A DNA stretch of 64,000 bases from Planctomycetota bacterium (GTDB lineage Bacteria > Planctomycetota > SZUA-567 > JAFGGJ01): positions 1 through 64,000 of the forward strand of contig JAFGGJ010000019.1 in the NCBI GenBank assembly GCA_016930595.1, in the 5' to 3' direction. The notes under the pieces were generated by a model. The model ran no database searches. It had not been told where the DNA came from and worked only from the letters and a program-made list of their open reading frames with translations. A program made the position numbers and the translations under genes. Below are positions 44,623-51,518 of this stretch, piece after piece; position 1 is the stretch's first letter, and each line of letters starts with the position of its first letter.

Positions 44623-44650
44623 TTGACAGGAAATGGGCGCGGGGTAGGCT
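44623..44650 (+). promoter_or_regulatory. Possible sigma70-type promoter for the acetyltransferase gene
   Basis: TTGACA (44623-44628), 16-base spacer, TAGGCT (44645-44650); the -35 is perfect, the -10 weak. The start codon is 17 bases on, so the leader is very short. Confidence 0.4.
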
Positions 44651-44667
44651 TTTCAGCGGGAGTTCCC

Positions 44668-45207
44668 ATGCGTACCGCTCTTGAAGACGAAGCCCTGCGG
44701 ATCCGCCGCTACCGTGCGGACGATGTGGGGGCCCTGTATGACGCCGCAAAAGCGTCGCAGGCGGAGATCTACCGCTGGCTGCCGTGGTGTCCGCCGGGTT
44801 ATTCGATCGACGACAGCCGTACGTGGGTGGAAAGCAGGCCGGAGGCATGGGACGCGGGCGTGTCGTATGATTTTGTTGTGGAAGACGCCGGATCGGGGGC
44901 TTTCCTGGGGGGGGGCGGCCTGAACCGCATCGATGCGACGAACGGGTGCGCCAACCTGGGTTACTGGGTGCGGACGGATGCCGCCGGCCGCGGGGTGGCG
45001 ACATCCGCGGCGCGGCTCATGATGGCGTTCGGTTTCGGAGACCTCGCGCTGAACCGGATCGAGATCATTGCCGCGGTGGACAACGCCGCCAGCCGGCGCG
45101 TCGCGGAGAAGACCGGGGCGGTCTTCGAAGGCATCCTGCACGACCGGCTGGTTGTCGGCGGAAAAGCCGTTGACGCCGCTCTCTACGCCCTTACCCGCCC
45201 CGTGTGA
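44668..45207 (+). CDS. GNAT acetyltransferase, RimJ/RimL type
   Basis: 179 residues. Motif LGYWVRTDAAGRGVATSAARL (about 98-118) contains the acetyl-CoA loop (Q/R-x-x-G-x-G/A equivalent R-G-V-A-T), followed by LNRIEIIAAVDNAASRRVAEKTGAVFEG, the RimJ/RimL ending in which the residue after S is usually the general acid region. It acetylates an amino group on a protein N-terminus or small molecule; the acceptor is unknown. The ATG at 44668 has GGGAG five bases upstream; an upstream in-frame ATG at 44599 lies before the promoter. Convergent with the lipoprotein gene. Confidence 0.85.
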   Translation: MRTALEDEALRIRRYRADDVGALYDAAKASQAEIYRWLPWCPPGYSIDDSRTWVESRPEAWDAGVSYDFVVEDAGSGAFLGGGGLNRIDATNGCANLGYWVRTDAAGRGVATSAARLMMAFGFGDLALNRIEIIAAVDNAASRRVAEKTGAVFEGILHDRLVVGGKAVDAALYALTRPV

Positions 45208-45261
45208 TGCCCGACCACGTCGATCAGCAGCGGCAGGGCTGTTGCCCGTTGAGCCGGGACG

Positions 45262-46137
45262 TCAGAATACCCAGCCCATTGTTGCGGACATTTTTGCGCG
45301 TGTCGATTCTGGCTGGAAGAAACCGCTACTCTCCGATGATTCACTGAACGTCCATATTTCCATCGCGGCCCTCCAGAAAAACTTGTTCGTGTTATGGCAG
45401 CATATTTCCAGCGTCAGTGCCAGGTCTATGTGTGGGTACAGTGTTACGCCGAACGCGTCAACCGCATTCATCGTAAACAGCGTAAGGCCGACGAGCGCCC
45501 TTGAAGCATATTTATTTCCGAAGCTGTCTTTCCAGTAATACCCGGCGCCCGTCATTGCGATTATCGATTCCCAGAACTCGTCATACCCCATCACCATTGG
45601 CGTTGATTGGATGTCTCTTGACCACAGGGCCAGCGTCAGACGGTAAATGGGTTCGCTTCCGATTTCCGGCCGAATTGCGCGGCGACCGCGCCATGACCCT
45701 GTGCTGTTCGCTATGAAACCGAAATAATCCGTATCGGTTTCCACGGGAGTCCCGAGCATCGTCTGTCCATCGTAGGCCAGCGTACCGAAGAAGAGCTGCA
45801 TTTCAAGGTCGGCCCATGGCATCGAACAGAGCACCCCCGTGCTGAAGAGCGCCCCTGTTTCTTCCAGAAGCTGCTCACTGCCCAGGTATTCCGCCCACCT
45901 GTAGTATCCGAGTTCCAGGTACGGGGTGTAGTGATAGATCTGTTCCGGCTGGGCAAGGGGGGCTTCTGTATCTTCACCGGCTGCACAGAGCATTCCGGGG
46001 TACGTTACTGCCGCGAGTGGGCCGGGGCTTCTGGGAATACCGGCCGCCATCGGCCCGCATCCTGCGAGGAACGTCCAGGTCAGTATCGATCCGGATACCA
46101 GCAGGATCTTGGTAATACGATTTCCTTTGGTTGACAT
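45262..46137 (-). CDS. Lipoprotein, probably beta-rich, unknown function
   Basis: 291 residues with lipobox FLAGC (Cys27). The mature part is rich in aromatic residues in alternating pattern (YTPYLELGYYRWAEYLG, DIQSTPMVMGYDEFWESI, LALTLEICCHNTNKFFWRAA) and ends in phenylalanine after a Trp-Val, features of outer-membrane beta-barrels, but it carries a lipoprotein signal. No family recognised. AGAGGG seven bases before the ATG. It begins 18 bases after the stop of the propeller lipoprotein gene, so the two are one operon. Codon use is more mixed and GC lower than in most of the window. Confidence 0.68.
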   Translation of the reverse strand: MSTKGNRITKILLVSGSILTWTFLAGCGPMAAGIPRSPGPLAAVTYPGMLCAAGEDTEAPLAQPEQIYHYTPYLELGYYRWAEYLGSEQLLEETGALFSTGVLCSMPWADLEMQLFFGTLAYDGQTMLGTPVETDTDYFGFIANSTGSWRGRRAIRPEIGSEPIYRLTLALWSRDIQSTPMVMGYDEFWESIIAMTGAGYYWKDSFGNKYASRALVGLTLFTMNAVDAFGVTLYPHIDLALTLEICCHNTNKFFWRAAMEIWTFSESSESSGFFQPESTRAKMSATMGWVF

Positions 46138-46154
46138 GACGATGCCCTCTTTCG

Positions 46155-47804
46155 CTATTCCACAACGCCAGTCAGCTTGTAGATGTCCCCGTGTTCCAGG
46201 CTGCCGCCCCCGGGAATGCGGACAAACACTATCGTGTCTTGGCTCCACGTCGGCTGGTAGTCGGGGCCCGTGGTCAACTGAACAAGGCCGGTTCCGTCGG
46301 TATTCATCGTGTAGATGCCAGCCGAAATCCCGCCGTCGGCGCCTGCCGCAACCTTGGTGCCCGACGGCGACAGGAACGGCCACGGGAATCGCCCGGCGTT
46401 CACGACTTCGGTTTCATCAAGGTTGATCGGGTCAAAAACGAAAGCCCCACGTGTCCCGAGGAGAGTGGGATCGAAAATGGAGATGTTGGGCGTCGTAACC
46501 GCAGGCGCGGCCTGGCTCCTGGGGTGCACACCTTCCGCTCTTCTCAATGCGAGTCCCCCGATAGTCGGCCACGGGGACATGCCCAGCCACAGTCCTTCAT
46601 CGTTGTATTGCAGCATCACGTAAGTGGTTTCAGACCAGACGTAGAAACAGAAATCCTGCACAAGGGCGGACGAAAATCTCTCTACTTCGTCCGAACCGTC
46701 CGGATCAATCTCATGAAGCGTACCCATCGCGCTTGAGAAGTACTGTCCGCTTTTCCGCACGAAGGCTATCGTCTGGCCGTCCGGCGCCCATTGCGGTGAA
46801 AACTCGCTGGAACCAGCCGTGCTGGTGATCTGCTGGCACCCGGTCCCGTCGATGTTCACCACCCATATGTCCGACTGAGCGTCCGCCTGCCAACTGCTCA
46901 GCCGGGTGAATGCTATTTTCGTGCCATCGGGCGACAGGTGTGGCCGGAACCCGTTCGATACCACGAGGCTCTCCGGGTCCACCGAACTCCCGTCTATCGT
47001 CGCCATAATAGTGTAGGACGCGGCCGCGTACCCGTACACTCCTATGTACCACACCGATTCCCACCACGGCGGCAAAGGCGGCGACGTGGTCCCGTCTATG
47101 AATACGGTTTCGTTTCCGCTGCTGTTATCTTCGACGAAATCGGCATGAACAAAATCTGGCAGTCCGATCGTGTGGCGTACATACAGGTCAACGTCGCCTG
47201 TTGCGTTCGTTGTGGCAATTTCCAGGTTTTCCGAAAGCGCCGGGACCACGATGTAGTAGTACTTCCACTGTTGGTATCCGACCGAATCGTTGACGGGGAC
47301 AGCACTGAAGAGTTCCGTGGGCGGAGCCACCACCTGCAGTGTCCCAATGGTGCATAAGCCGGTGTTATTGCCTTCCTCCTCTTCATCTACCGTGTCGGCG
47401 GTGTCAATAATGTATCCGATGTAATAACTGTTTGGAGTAAGACTCGGGAACGACGCCACGTCGAAAATCAGGGTCTGTGCCTCCCATGCGGCCAGTCCGG
47501 CGACATTGACCTGGCCGAGATAGTAGTCGGATGTGGTGATTACCGTGTTCGTGGAAGCATAGAGCTTTACCGTGAATGCCCCGGCTTCAGTAGCACTGTT
47601 GTTTCCAACCCGGCACAGAGCTTGGAATCCCTGGCCCCAGAACACTATTGGGTCCGGGATCAGTTCTTCAAGGCCCGAATCGCTGTCCATAAGGTCGGGC
47701 TTTTCCGGGTCCTCCCAAGTGTAGTTTGTTCCTCCCCCACACCCGCATATAACCACCAGTGCCACCCACGATATTGCATACACTACACCGAGTTTTGATG
47801 TCAT
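46155..47804 (-). CDS. Lipoprotein with CARDB-like, PPC-like and WD40/TolB-type beta-propeller repeats
   Basis: 549 residues. Signal peptide and Cys22 lipobox, then a CARDB-like sandwich (about 45-155; VKLYASTNTVITTSDYYLG and the E-E-E-G-N-N-T end), a PPC-like domain (165-270; DVDLYVRHT, YIGVYGY) and PD40/TolB-like blades (about 280-545) marked by RPHLSPDGTKIAFTR, SPQWAPDGQTIAFVR and FLSPSGTKVAAG. The propeller probably binds proteins or peptides at the envelope; no enzyme site is visible. Promoter at 47835-47862. Cotranscribed with the beta-rich lipoprotein, suggesting an envelope complex of the two. Confidence 0.82.
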   Translation of the reverse strand: MTSKLGVVYAISWVALVVICGCGGGTNYTWEDPEKPDLMDSDSGLEELIPDPIVFWGQGFQALCRVGNNSATEAGAFTVKLYASTNTVITTSDYYLGQVNVAGLAAWEAQTLIFDVASFPSLTPNSYYIGYIIDTADTVDEEEEGNNTGLCTIGTLQVVAPPTELFSAVPVNDSVGYQQWKYYYIVVPALSENLEIATTNATGDVDLYVRHTIGLPDFVHADFVEDNSSGNETVFIDGTTSPPLPPWWESVWYIGVYGYAAASYTIMATIDGSSVDPESLVVSNGFRPHLSPDGTKIAFTRLSSWQADAQSDIWVVNIDGTGCQQITSTAGSSEFSPQWAPDGQTIAFVRKSGQYFSSAMGTLHEIDPDGSDEVERFSSALVQDFCFYVWSETTYVMLQYNDEGLWLGMSPWPTIGGLALRRAEGVHPRSQAAPAVTTPNISIFDPTLLGTRGAFVFDPINLDETEVVNAGRFPWPFLSPSGTKVAAGADGGISAGIYTMNTDGTGLVQLTTGPDYQPTWSQDTIVFVRIPGGGSLEHGDIYKLTGVVE

Positions 47805-47834
47805 TCCCCGCTTCCTCCCGTACCAGCTTTATGG

Positions 47835-47862
47835 ATTTTAGCACATCGTGCATACCTGTCGA
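47835..47862 (-). promoter_or_regulatory. Promoter with extended -10 for the lipoprotein pair
   Basis: Minus strand: TCGACA (47862-47857), 16-base spacer ending in TGC, TAAAAT (47840-47835); 31 bases upstream of the start codon. Confidence 0.6.
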
Positions 47863-47904
47863 GCAATTTTTTATGGCGGAAACAGATGCGATTTTGTCGA
47901 GCTG

Positions 47905-47933
47905 CTGGCACTGTTGTCGTTTTACGGTATCAT
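47905..47933 (+). promoter_or_regulatory. Probable promoter for trpD
   Basis: CTGGCA (47905-47910), 17-base spacer, TATCAT (47928-47933), 34 bases before the start codon. The -10 matches the form seen at two other promoters in the window. Confidence 0.45.
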
Positions 47934-47966
47934 TGTTTCGGGGCACACGGACAAGGGAGCAAGGGG

Positions 47967-48971
47967 ATGAAGGCTTACCTTACTAAAGTTGTGGAAGGGA
48001 AAGACCTTTCACGCGATGAAGCGCGCCGCGCCATGGAAATTATCATGAGCGGCGAAGCCACGCCCGCCCAGATCGCCGCGTTCCTGGTGGCGTTGAGGAT
48101 GAAGGGTGAAACCGTGGACGAGATCACCGGCTGCGCCGAAAGCATGCGCGCCCTGGCGGTCAAAGTGGAAGCTCCCACCAATGCAGTCGATACCTGCGGC
48201 ACCGGCGGTGACGGCGCCCATACTTTTAACATTTCCACTGCGGCGGCGCTGGTCACGGCGGCGGCGGGCGTGCCCGTGGCCAAGCACGGCAACCGGAGCG
48301 TTTCCTCCAAGTCCGGTTCCGCCGACGTGCTCGAGAAACTCGGCGTGAAGATAGACGCCGCCGTACCCGTCGTGGAGCGATCGATTGCGGAAGCGGGATT
48401 CGGTTTTCTGTTCGCACCGCTGATGCACGGGGCGATGAAACACGCCATCGGCCCGCGCCGGGAACTGGCCCTCCGCACGATCTTCAACATCCTCGGCCCC
48501 CTGACCAACCCCGCCGGCGCTTCGTGCCAGCTCTTGGGCGTATTCGCCCCGGAACTGATGCGTCCGCTCGCCGAGGTGCTCAGGAACCTGGGTTCACGCC
48601 GCGCCCTCATAGTTCACGGAGACGGGGGTCTTGACGAGATTTCTCCTTTCGGGCCGACGCACTACGTGTTTCTTTCGGAGGACGGCGGAATCAGCGAAGG
48701 AGTCGTGACGCCGGAAGACGTCGGGGTTCCGGCGGTTTCGGACGAACTGCGGGTGGACACGCCCGAAGAAAGCGCGGCGCTGATCCGTGAGGTTTTCGCC
48801 GGGGAAGACTGCCCCCCCAGGTCCGCCGTGCTGTTGAACGCCGCCGGAGCGCTGTGGGCGGCGGGGAAGGCGGTATCTCTCGCTGAAGGCTTGAAATCGG
48901 CGGCGGAAGCGGTGGATTCCGGCGCGGCCGCTCTCACCCTGCAGGCCGTCGCCGACATTACGAACGGATAG
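47967..48971 (+). CDS. trpD: Anthranilate phosphoribosyltransferase
   Basis: 334 residues, standard length. Glycosyltransferase family 3: helical N-terminal domain, then CGTGGDGAHTFNISTAAALV (about 75-94) that binds PRPP, KHGNRSVSSKSGSADVLE, and the Asp/Glu magnesium site in HGDGGLDEISPFGPT. It transfers the phosphoribosyl group from PRPP to anthranilate, second step of tryptophan synthesis, in the cytoplasm. GGAG seven bases before the ATG. No other trp gene is in the window, so the pathway is scattered. The bifunctional nuclease gene begins two bases after its stop. Confidence 0.95.
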   Translation: MKAYLTKVVEGKDLSRDEARRAMEIIMSGEATPAQIAAFLVALRMKGETVDEITGCAESMRALAVKVEAPTNAVDTCGTGGDGAHTFNISTAAALVTAAAGVPVAKHGNRSVSSKSGSADVLEKLGVKIDAAVPVVERSIAEAGFGFLFAPLMHGAMKHAIGPRRELALRTIFNILGPLTNPAGASCQLLGVFAPELMRPLAEVLRNLGSRRALIVHGDGGLDEISPFGPTHYVFLSEDGGISEGVVTPEDVGVPAVSDELRVDTPEESAALIREVFAGEDCPPRSAVLLNAAGALWAAGKAVSLAEGLKSAAEAVDSGAAALTLQAVADITNG

Positions 48972-48973
48972 CC

Positions 48974-49378
48974 ATGGCTCTCGTCGAAGTGGAACTGACC
49001 CGCGTCATGCTCGTCGAAACCGGCGAGCAGCAGATCGTCGTGCTGCAGGAGAAGGGCGGCGCCGAACGTTCCTTCCCCGTGATCATCGGCATATTCGAAG
49101 CCGTGGCCATTCATAGGGCTATACGCAAGGAGGATTCCCCGCGGCCGATGACGCATGATTTCATCATGAACGCCTTCGCGGGCCTGGGTGCCGAAGTCAG
49201 GCGGCTGGTCGTGCGCGATCTTGTGGACGGCACGTTCCTGGGATCGTTGTTCGTGCAGATCGCTGGGGGCGAAAGGGAAATCGACTGCCGGCCGTCAGAC
49301 GGGATAGCGGTGGCGGTGCGGGCGGAGTGCCCGATATTCGTGGACGAGCAAGTGTTCGGAAAACTGGGGCCTGGCTAA
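48974..49378 (+). CDS. Bifunctional nuclease domain (DUF151/BFN) protein
   Basis: 134 residues, the size of the single-domain DUF151 family. Motifs present: LPVIIGIFEA-like FPVIIGIFEAVAI, PMTHDFI near residue 60 and IDCRPSDGIAVAVRAECPIFV near 105, the family signature ending in S-D-G/A-I-A-V-A. Members have been reported to have RNase and DNase activity or to associate with translation; the physiological role is unclear. It starts two bases after trpD with no ribosome-binding site of its own, so it is translationally coupled. Its last bases overlap the stop of the convergent gene. Confidence 0.88.
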   Translation: MALVEVELTRVMLVETGEQQIVVLQEKGGAERSFPVIIGIFEAVAIHRAIRKEDSPRPMTHDFIMNAFAGLGAEVRRLVVRDLVDGTFLGSLFVQIAGGEREIDCRPSDGIAVAVRAECPIFVDEQVFGKLGPG

Positions 49379-49836
49379 GCGTCCCGGGTGTCGGGGGCGA
49401 GGTTTTCGGACGGGGCGTTTCCATCAGTGTCGCCATCACTATCGTCATCGCCGTGGATGGTGGGGTCTTCCTGGATGACGGCGTCGACAACGGGCATTTC
49501 TACCTTGCCGCCGTTGGTGGCCTGGTGCATGAAAGCTTCCTTGCCCAGGCGTTCGGCGGTTTCGGCGACGGCTTTCCAGTGGTCTTCGGAGACGAGGTCC
49601 GGGGAGGCGTTGCCGACGGCGCGCAGGATGAAGGCGTCGCCTTCGGCAAGAGCGTAGTCGCGCATTTTCAGGAGATCGTTCTTCGAGCGGGCTTCGACGA
49701 AGAAGGCGAGAGCGTCGGAGACGAAGCCGGCTTCGAGAAAGGCGCGGCCCATGGCGGTCTTGTCATCGGGGGAGACGGTGGGGGAATAAAGCATTTCGCG
49801 CTTTTTCATGGGGCCGGGCAGGATAGTTTCTTTCAT
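49375..49836 (-). CDS. Hypothetical small protein with acidic tail
   Basis: 153 residues, no recognised family. Residues 12-110 are helical and could form two or three antiparallel helix pairs (AMGRAFLEAGFVSDALAFFVEA; DHWKAVAETAERLGKEAFM), reminiscent of TPR-like units. The last 40 residues are Asp-rich and disordered. No signal peptide. GGAG eight bases before the ATG, and a strong promoter 26 bases further upstream. Its stop overlaps that of the bifunctional nuclease by three bases on opposite strands. Function unknown. Confidence 0.65.
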   Translation of the reverse strand: MKETILPGPMKKREMLYSPTVSPDDKTAMGRAFLEAGFVSDALAFFVEARSKNDLLKMRDYALAEGDAFILRAVGNASPDLVSEDHWKAVAETAERLGKEAFMHQATNGGKVEMPVVDAVIQEDPTIHGDDDSDGDTDGNAPSENLAPDTRDA

Positions 49837-49861
49837 GGGGGGTTCTCCATTCCCGGCGGAT

Positions 49862-49890
49862 ATTATAAGGGTGAGGGGCGGGCGGGCCAA
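49862..49890 (-). promoter_or_regulatory. sigma70-type promoter for the 49375-49836 gene
   Basis: Minus strand: TTGGCC (49890-49885), 17-base spacer, TATAAT (49867-49862). Confidence 0.55.
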
Positions 49891-49960
49891 GCGTATCCGG
49901 CGGGCCGGACCGGAAACGCGGCCGCGACGGCGGCGCGAGGCGTTATCATAGGAGGCAGGA

Positions 49961-50581
49961 TTGCAGCGGCTCGGAGAAAAGATGCTGGGAGAAAAGACAA
50001 ACGTACAAAGGGTGTACGGCTCGACGGTGAGGAACTTTGAGAAGCTGATCGTCGCGAACGCCGCCGCCATGGCGGGGATGTGCACGATAGTGTTCGCTCC
50101 GGTGGGGCTGGCGATGGTCCTGGGGGCGGTTGAAGCGGCGTTTGTCGGGCCGGAGAGAGCCGTGGAATGGGCCGCTCTTACAAGGGGGGTGAAGCGGTAC
50201 ACCGGCAAGGCGGCGAAGATATGGGCGGTGTCGCTGGTTGCGCTGGCGGCCGGGGTGGCGGCGGTGGTGTTCTACGGACAGGTGCTGGAGGGAGAGGGGC
50301 TGTTGTGGATGGCGGGGTTTATGCTGGTGTTCTACGCGCTTGTGGGACTGGTGCTGATGTTCGCGCTTTCGCAGGCGGTGGTGGACAGGTTGCGTAAGGA
50401 GGGGAGGATAAAGGGTGTGAGAGTGGGGCTGATCGAGGGTTTCGCCGAGCACAGCCGCCACGTGATTGCGGCGGCGGCGATAGGGGCGGTGCTGGCGCTG
50501 ACGATGGCGGGATTCGTTGCGCTGGGAGTGGCGCTGCCGGCGCTGTACCTGGTGGAGGCGACGGGCCGGCTGGACGCATGA
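49961..50581 (+). CDS. Inner-membrane protein, four to five helices, unknown function
   Basis: 206 residues. Hydrophobic segments at about 30-60, 85-108, 115-142 and 165-200, with short charged loops. No family recognised. The start shown is TTG with GGAGG five bases upstream; the ATG at 49982 (GGAG, five bases) is an alternative start losing seven residues. It heads the group with the LolB-like lipoprotein, the MMPL exporter and the LolA-like carrier, 82 bases upstream of the lipoprotein start, and could be a partner of the exporter. Confidence 0.65.
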   Translation: MQRLGEKMLGEKTNVQRVYGSTVRNFEKLIVANAAAMAGMCTIVFAPVGLAMVLGAVEAAFVGPERAVEWAALTRGVKRYTGKAAKIWAVSLVALAAGVAAVVFYGQVLEGEGLLWMAGFMLVFYALVGLVLMFALSQAVVDRLRKEGRIKGVRVGLIEGFAEHSRHVIAAAAIGAVLALTMAGFVALGVALPALYLVEATGRLDA

Positions 50582-50663
50582 GATTGACCGGGGGGCTGTC
50601 GTGGTGGATAATGATGCGACGGGGTGGAACGGCGGGTGTTCCCGAAAAGAAAGCGGAGGACGG

Positions 50664-51518
50664 ATGCTGAGACTTGGCATGGTTGCGGGACTTGCGGCCT
50701 GCATGGCGACGGCGGGGTGCGGGCCGGAATACTGGGGGCCCGCGATAGGCCCCGGCCAGACGGCGGAATCATTGGCAGGGATACTGGAGTCCCGGCGTGG
50801 AAGCGACCAGGTGATAAGCAGCAAGCTGACGCTGAGCATCAGGGGACGGGTGGGCAAGATAAGCCTGAGCCACAAGCTGAGGGGGACGGGCGTGTTTACC
50901 GGGGACAAGGCGCGGGCGATATTCAAAAAGGGCCCCATATCGGCGTTGAACATCCTGGCGGTGGAGGACCACCTGACGGTCTACCTGCCGTGGAACGAGA
51001 AGGCGTACCGCGGCGACGTGGTGAAGTACCTTGTGGGCAAGGGAAGCGTGCCGGAAGGGTTCCACCTGGAACCGCTCACGTTCTTCATGCCCGTCATGAA
51101 GGGGGAGACGAAGCTGTTCGACGCCGGGGGCAAGCACCACGTCGTCGAGACGGACCTGGGGGGCGGCTTCAGGATGCGCTACATAGTGCTGGCCGCGACG
51201 GGAGTGATAATCATAAGCGATTTCATCCACCCGGACGGGACGGTGATCCTGCGGAAGGAGTACGCGCGGTACATGGAAGTGGACGGTATGCCGGTGCCGA
51301 AGCTGGTGAAGTTCGCGGCGCCGAGAGGCGGGGTGAGGGGCTACCTGGAGTTGGGGAAGGTGGACCTGGCGCCGAAGGTGAGGAACAGCGTGTTCCAGAT
51401 AAGGATACCGGAGGGGATCCAGGTGGAGGAAATGGAGGATGGTAAGGGCAACGGGACCGGCGGCGGGAGCGGGGAGGCGCCGTCCGCGGACGAGGCAGCG
51501 GAAGAGGCTGGAGAATGA
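50664..51518 (+). CDS. LolB/DUF4292-like outer-membrane lipoprotein
   Basis: 284 residues. Lipobox ATAGC gives Cys19. The mature region (about 40-250) has the strand pattern of a LolA/LolB half-barrel: LTLSIRGRVGKISLSH, RAIFKKGPISALNILAVEDH, LTVYLPWNEKAYRG and YARYMEVDGMPVPKLVKF. Such folds bind acyl chains. GGAGG four bases before the ATG. The stop overlaps the MMPL start as ATGA. The family match is by pattern only. It probably accepts lipid or lipoprotein cargo from the exporter at the outer membrane. Confidence 0.68.
   Translation: MLRLGMVAGLAACMATAGCGPEYWGPAIGPGQTAESLAGILESRRGSDQVISSKLTLSIRGRVGKISLSHKLRGTGVFTGDKARAIFKKGPISALNILAVEDHLTVYLPWNEKAYRGDVVKYLVGKGSVPEGFHLEPLTFFMPVMKGETKLFDAGGKHHVVETDLGGGFRMRYIVLAATGVIIISDFIHPDGTVILRKEYARYMEVDGMPVPKLVKFAAPRGGVRGYLELGKVDLAPKVRNSVFQIRIPEGIQVEEMEDGKGNGTGGGSGEAPSADEAAEEAGE

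Noticed and set aside
47881-47966. sigma54 promoter upstream of trpD
   Set aside because: TGGCAC is present near 47906, but the -12 TTGC element is not at the required distance.
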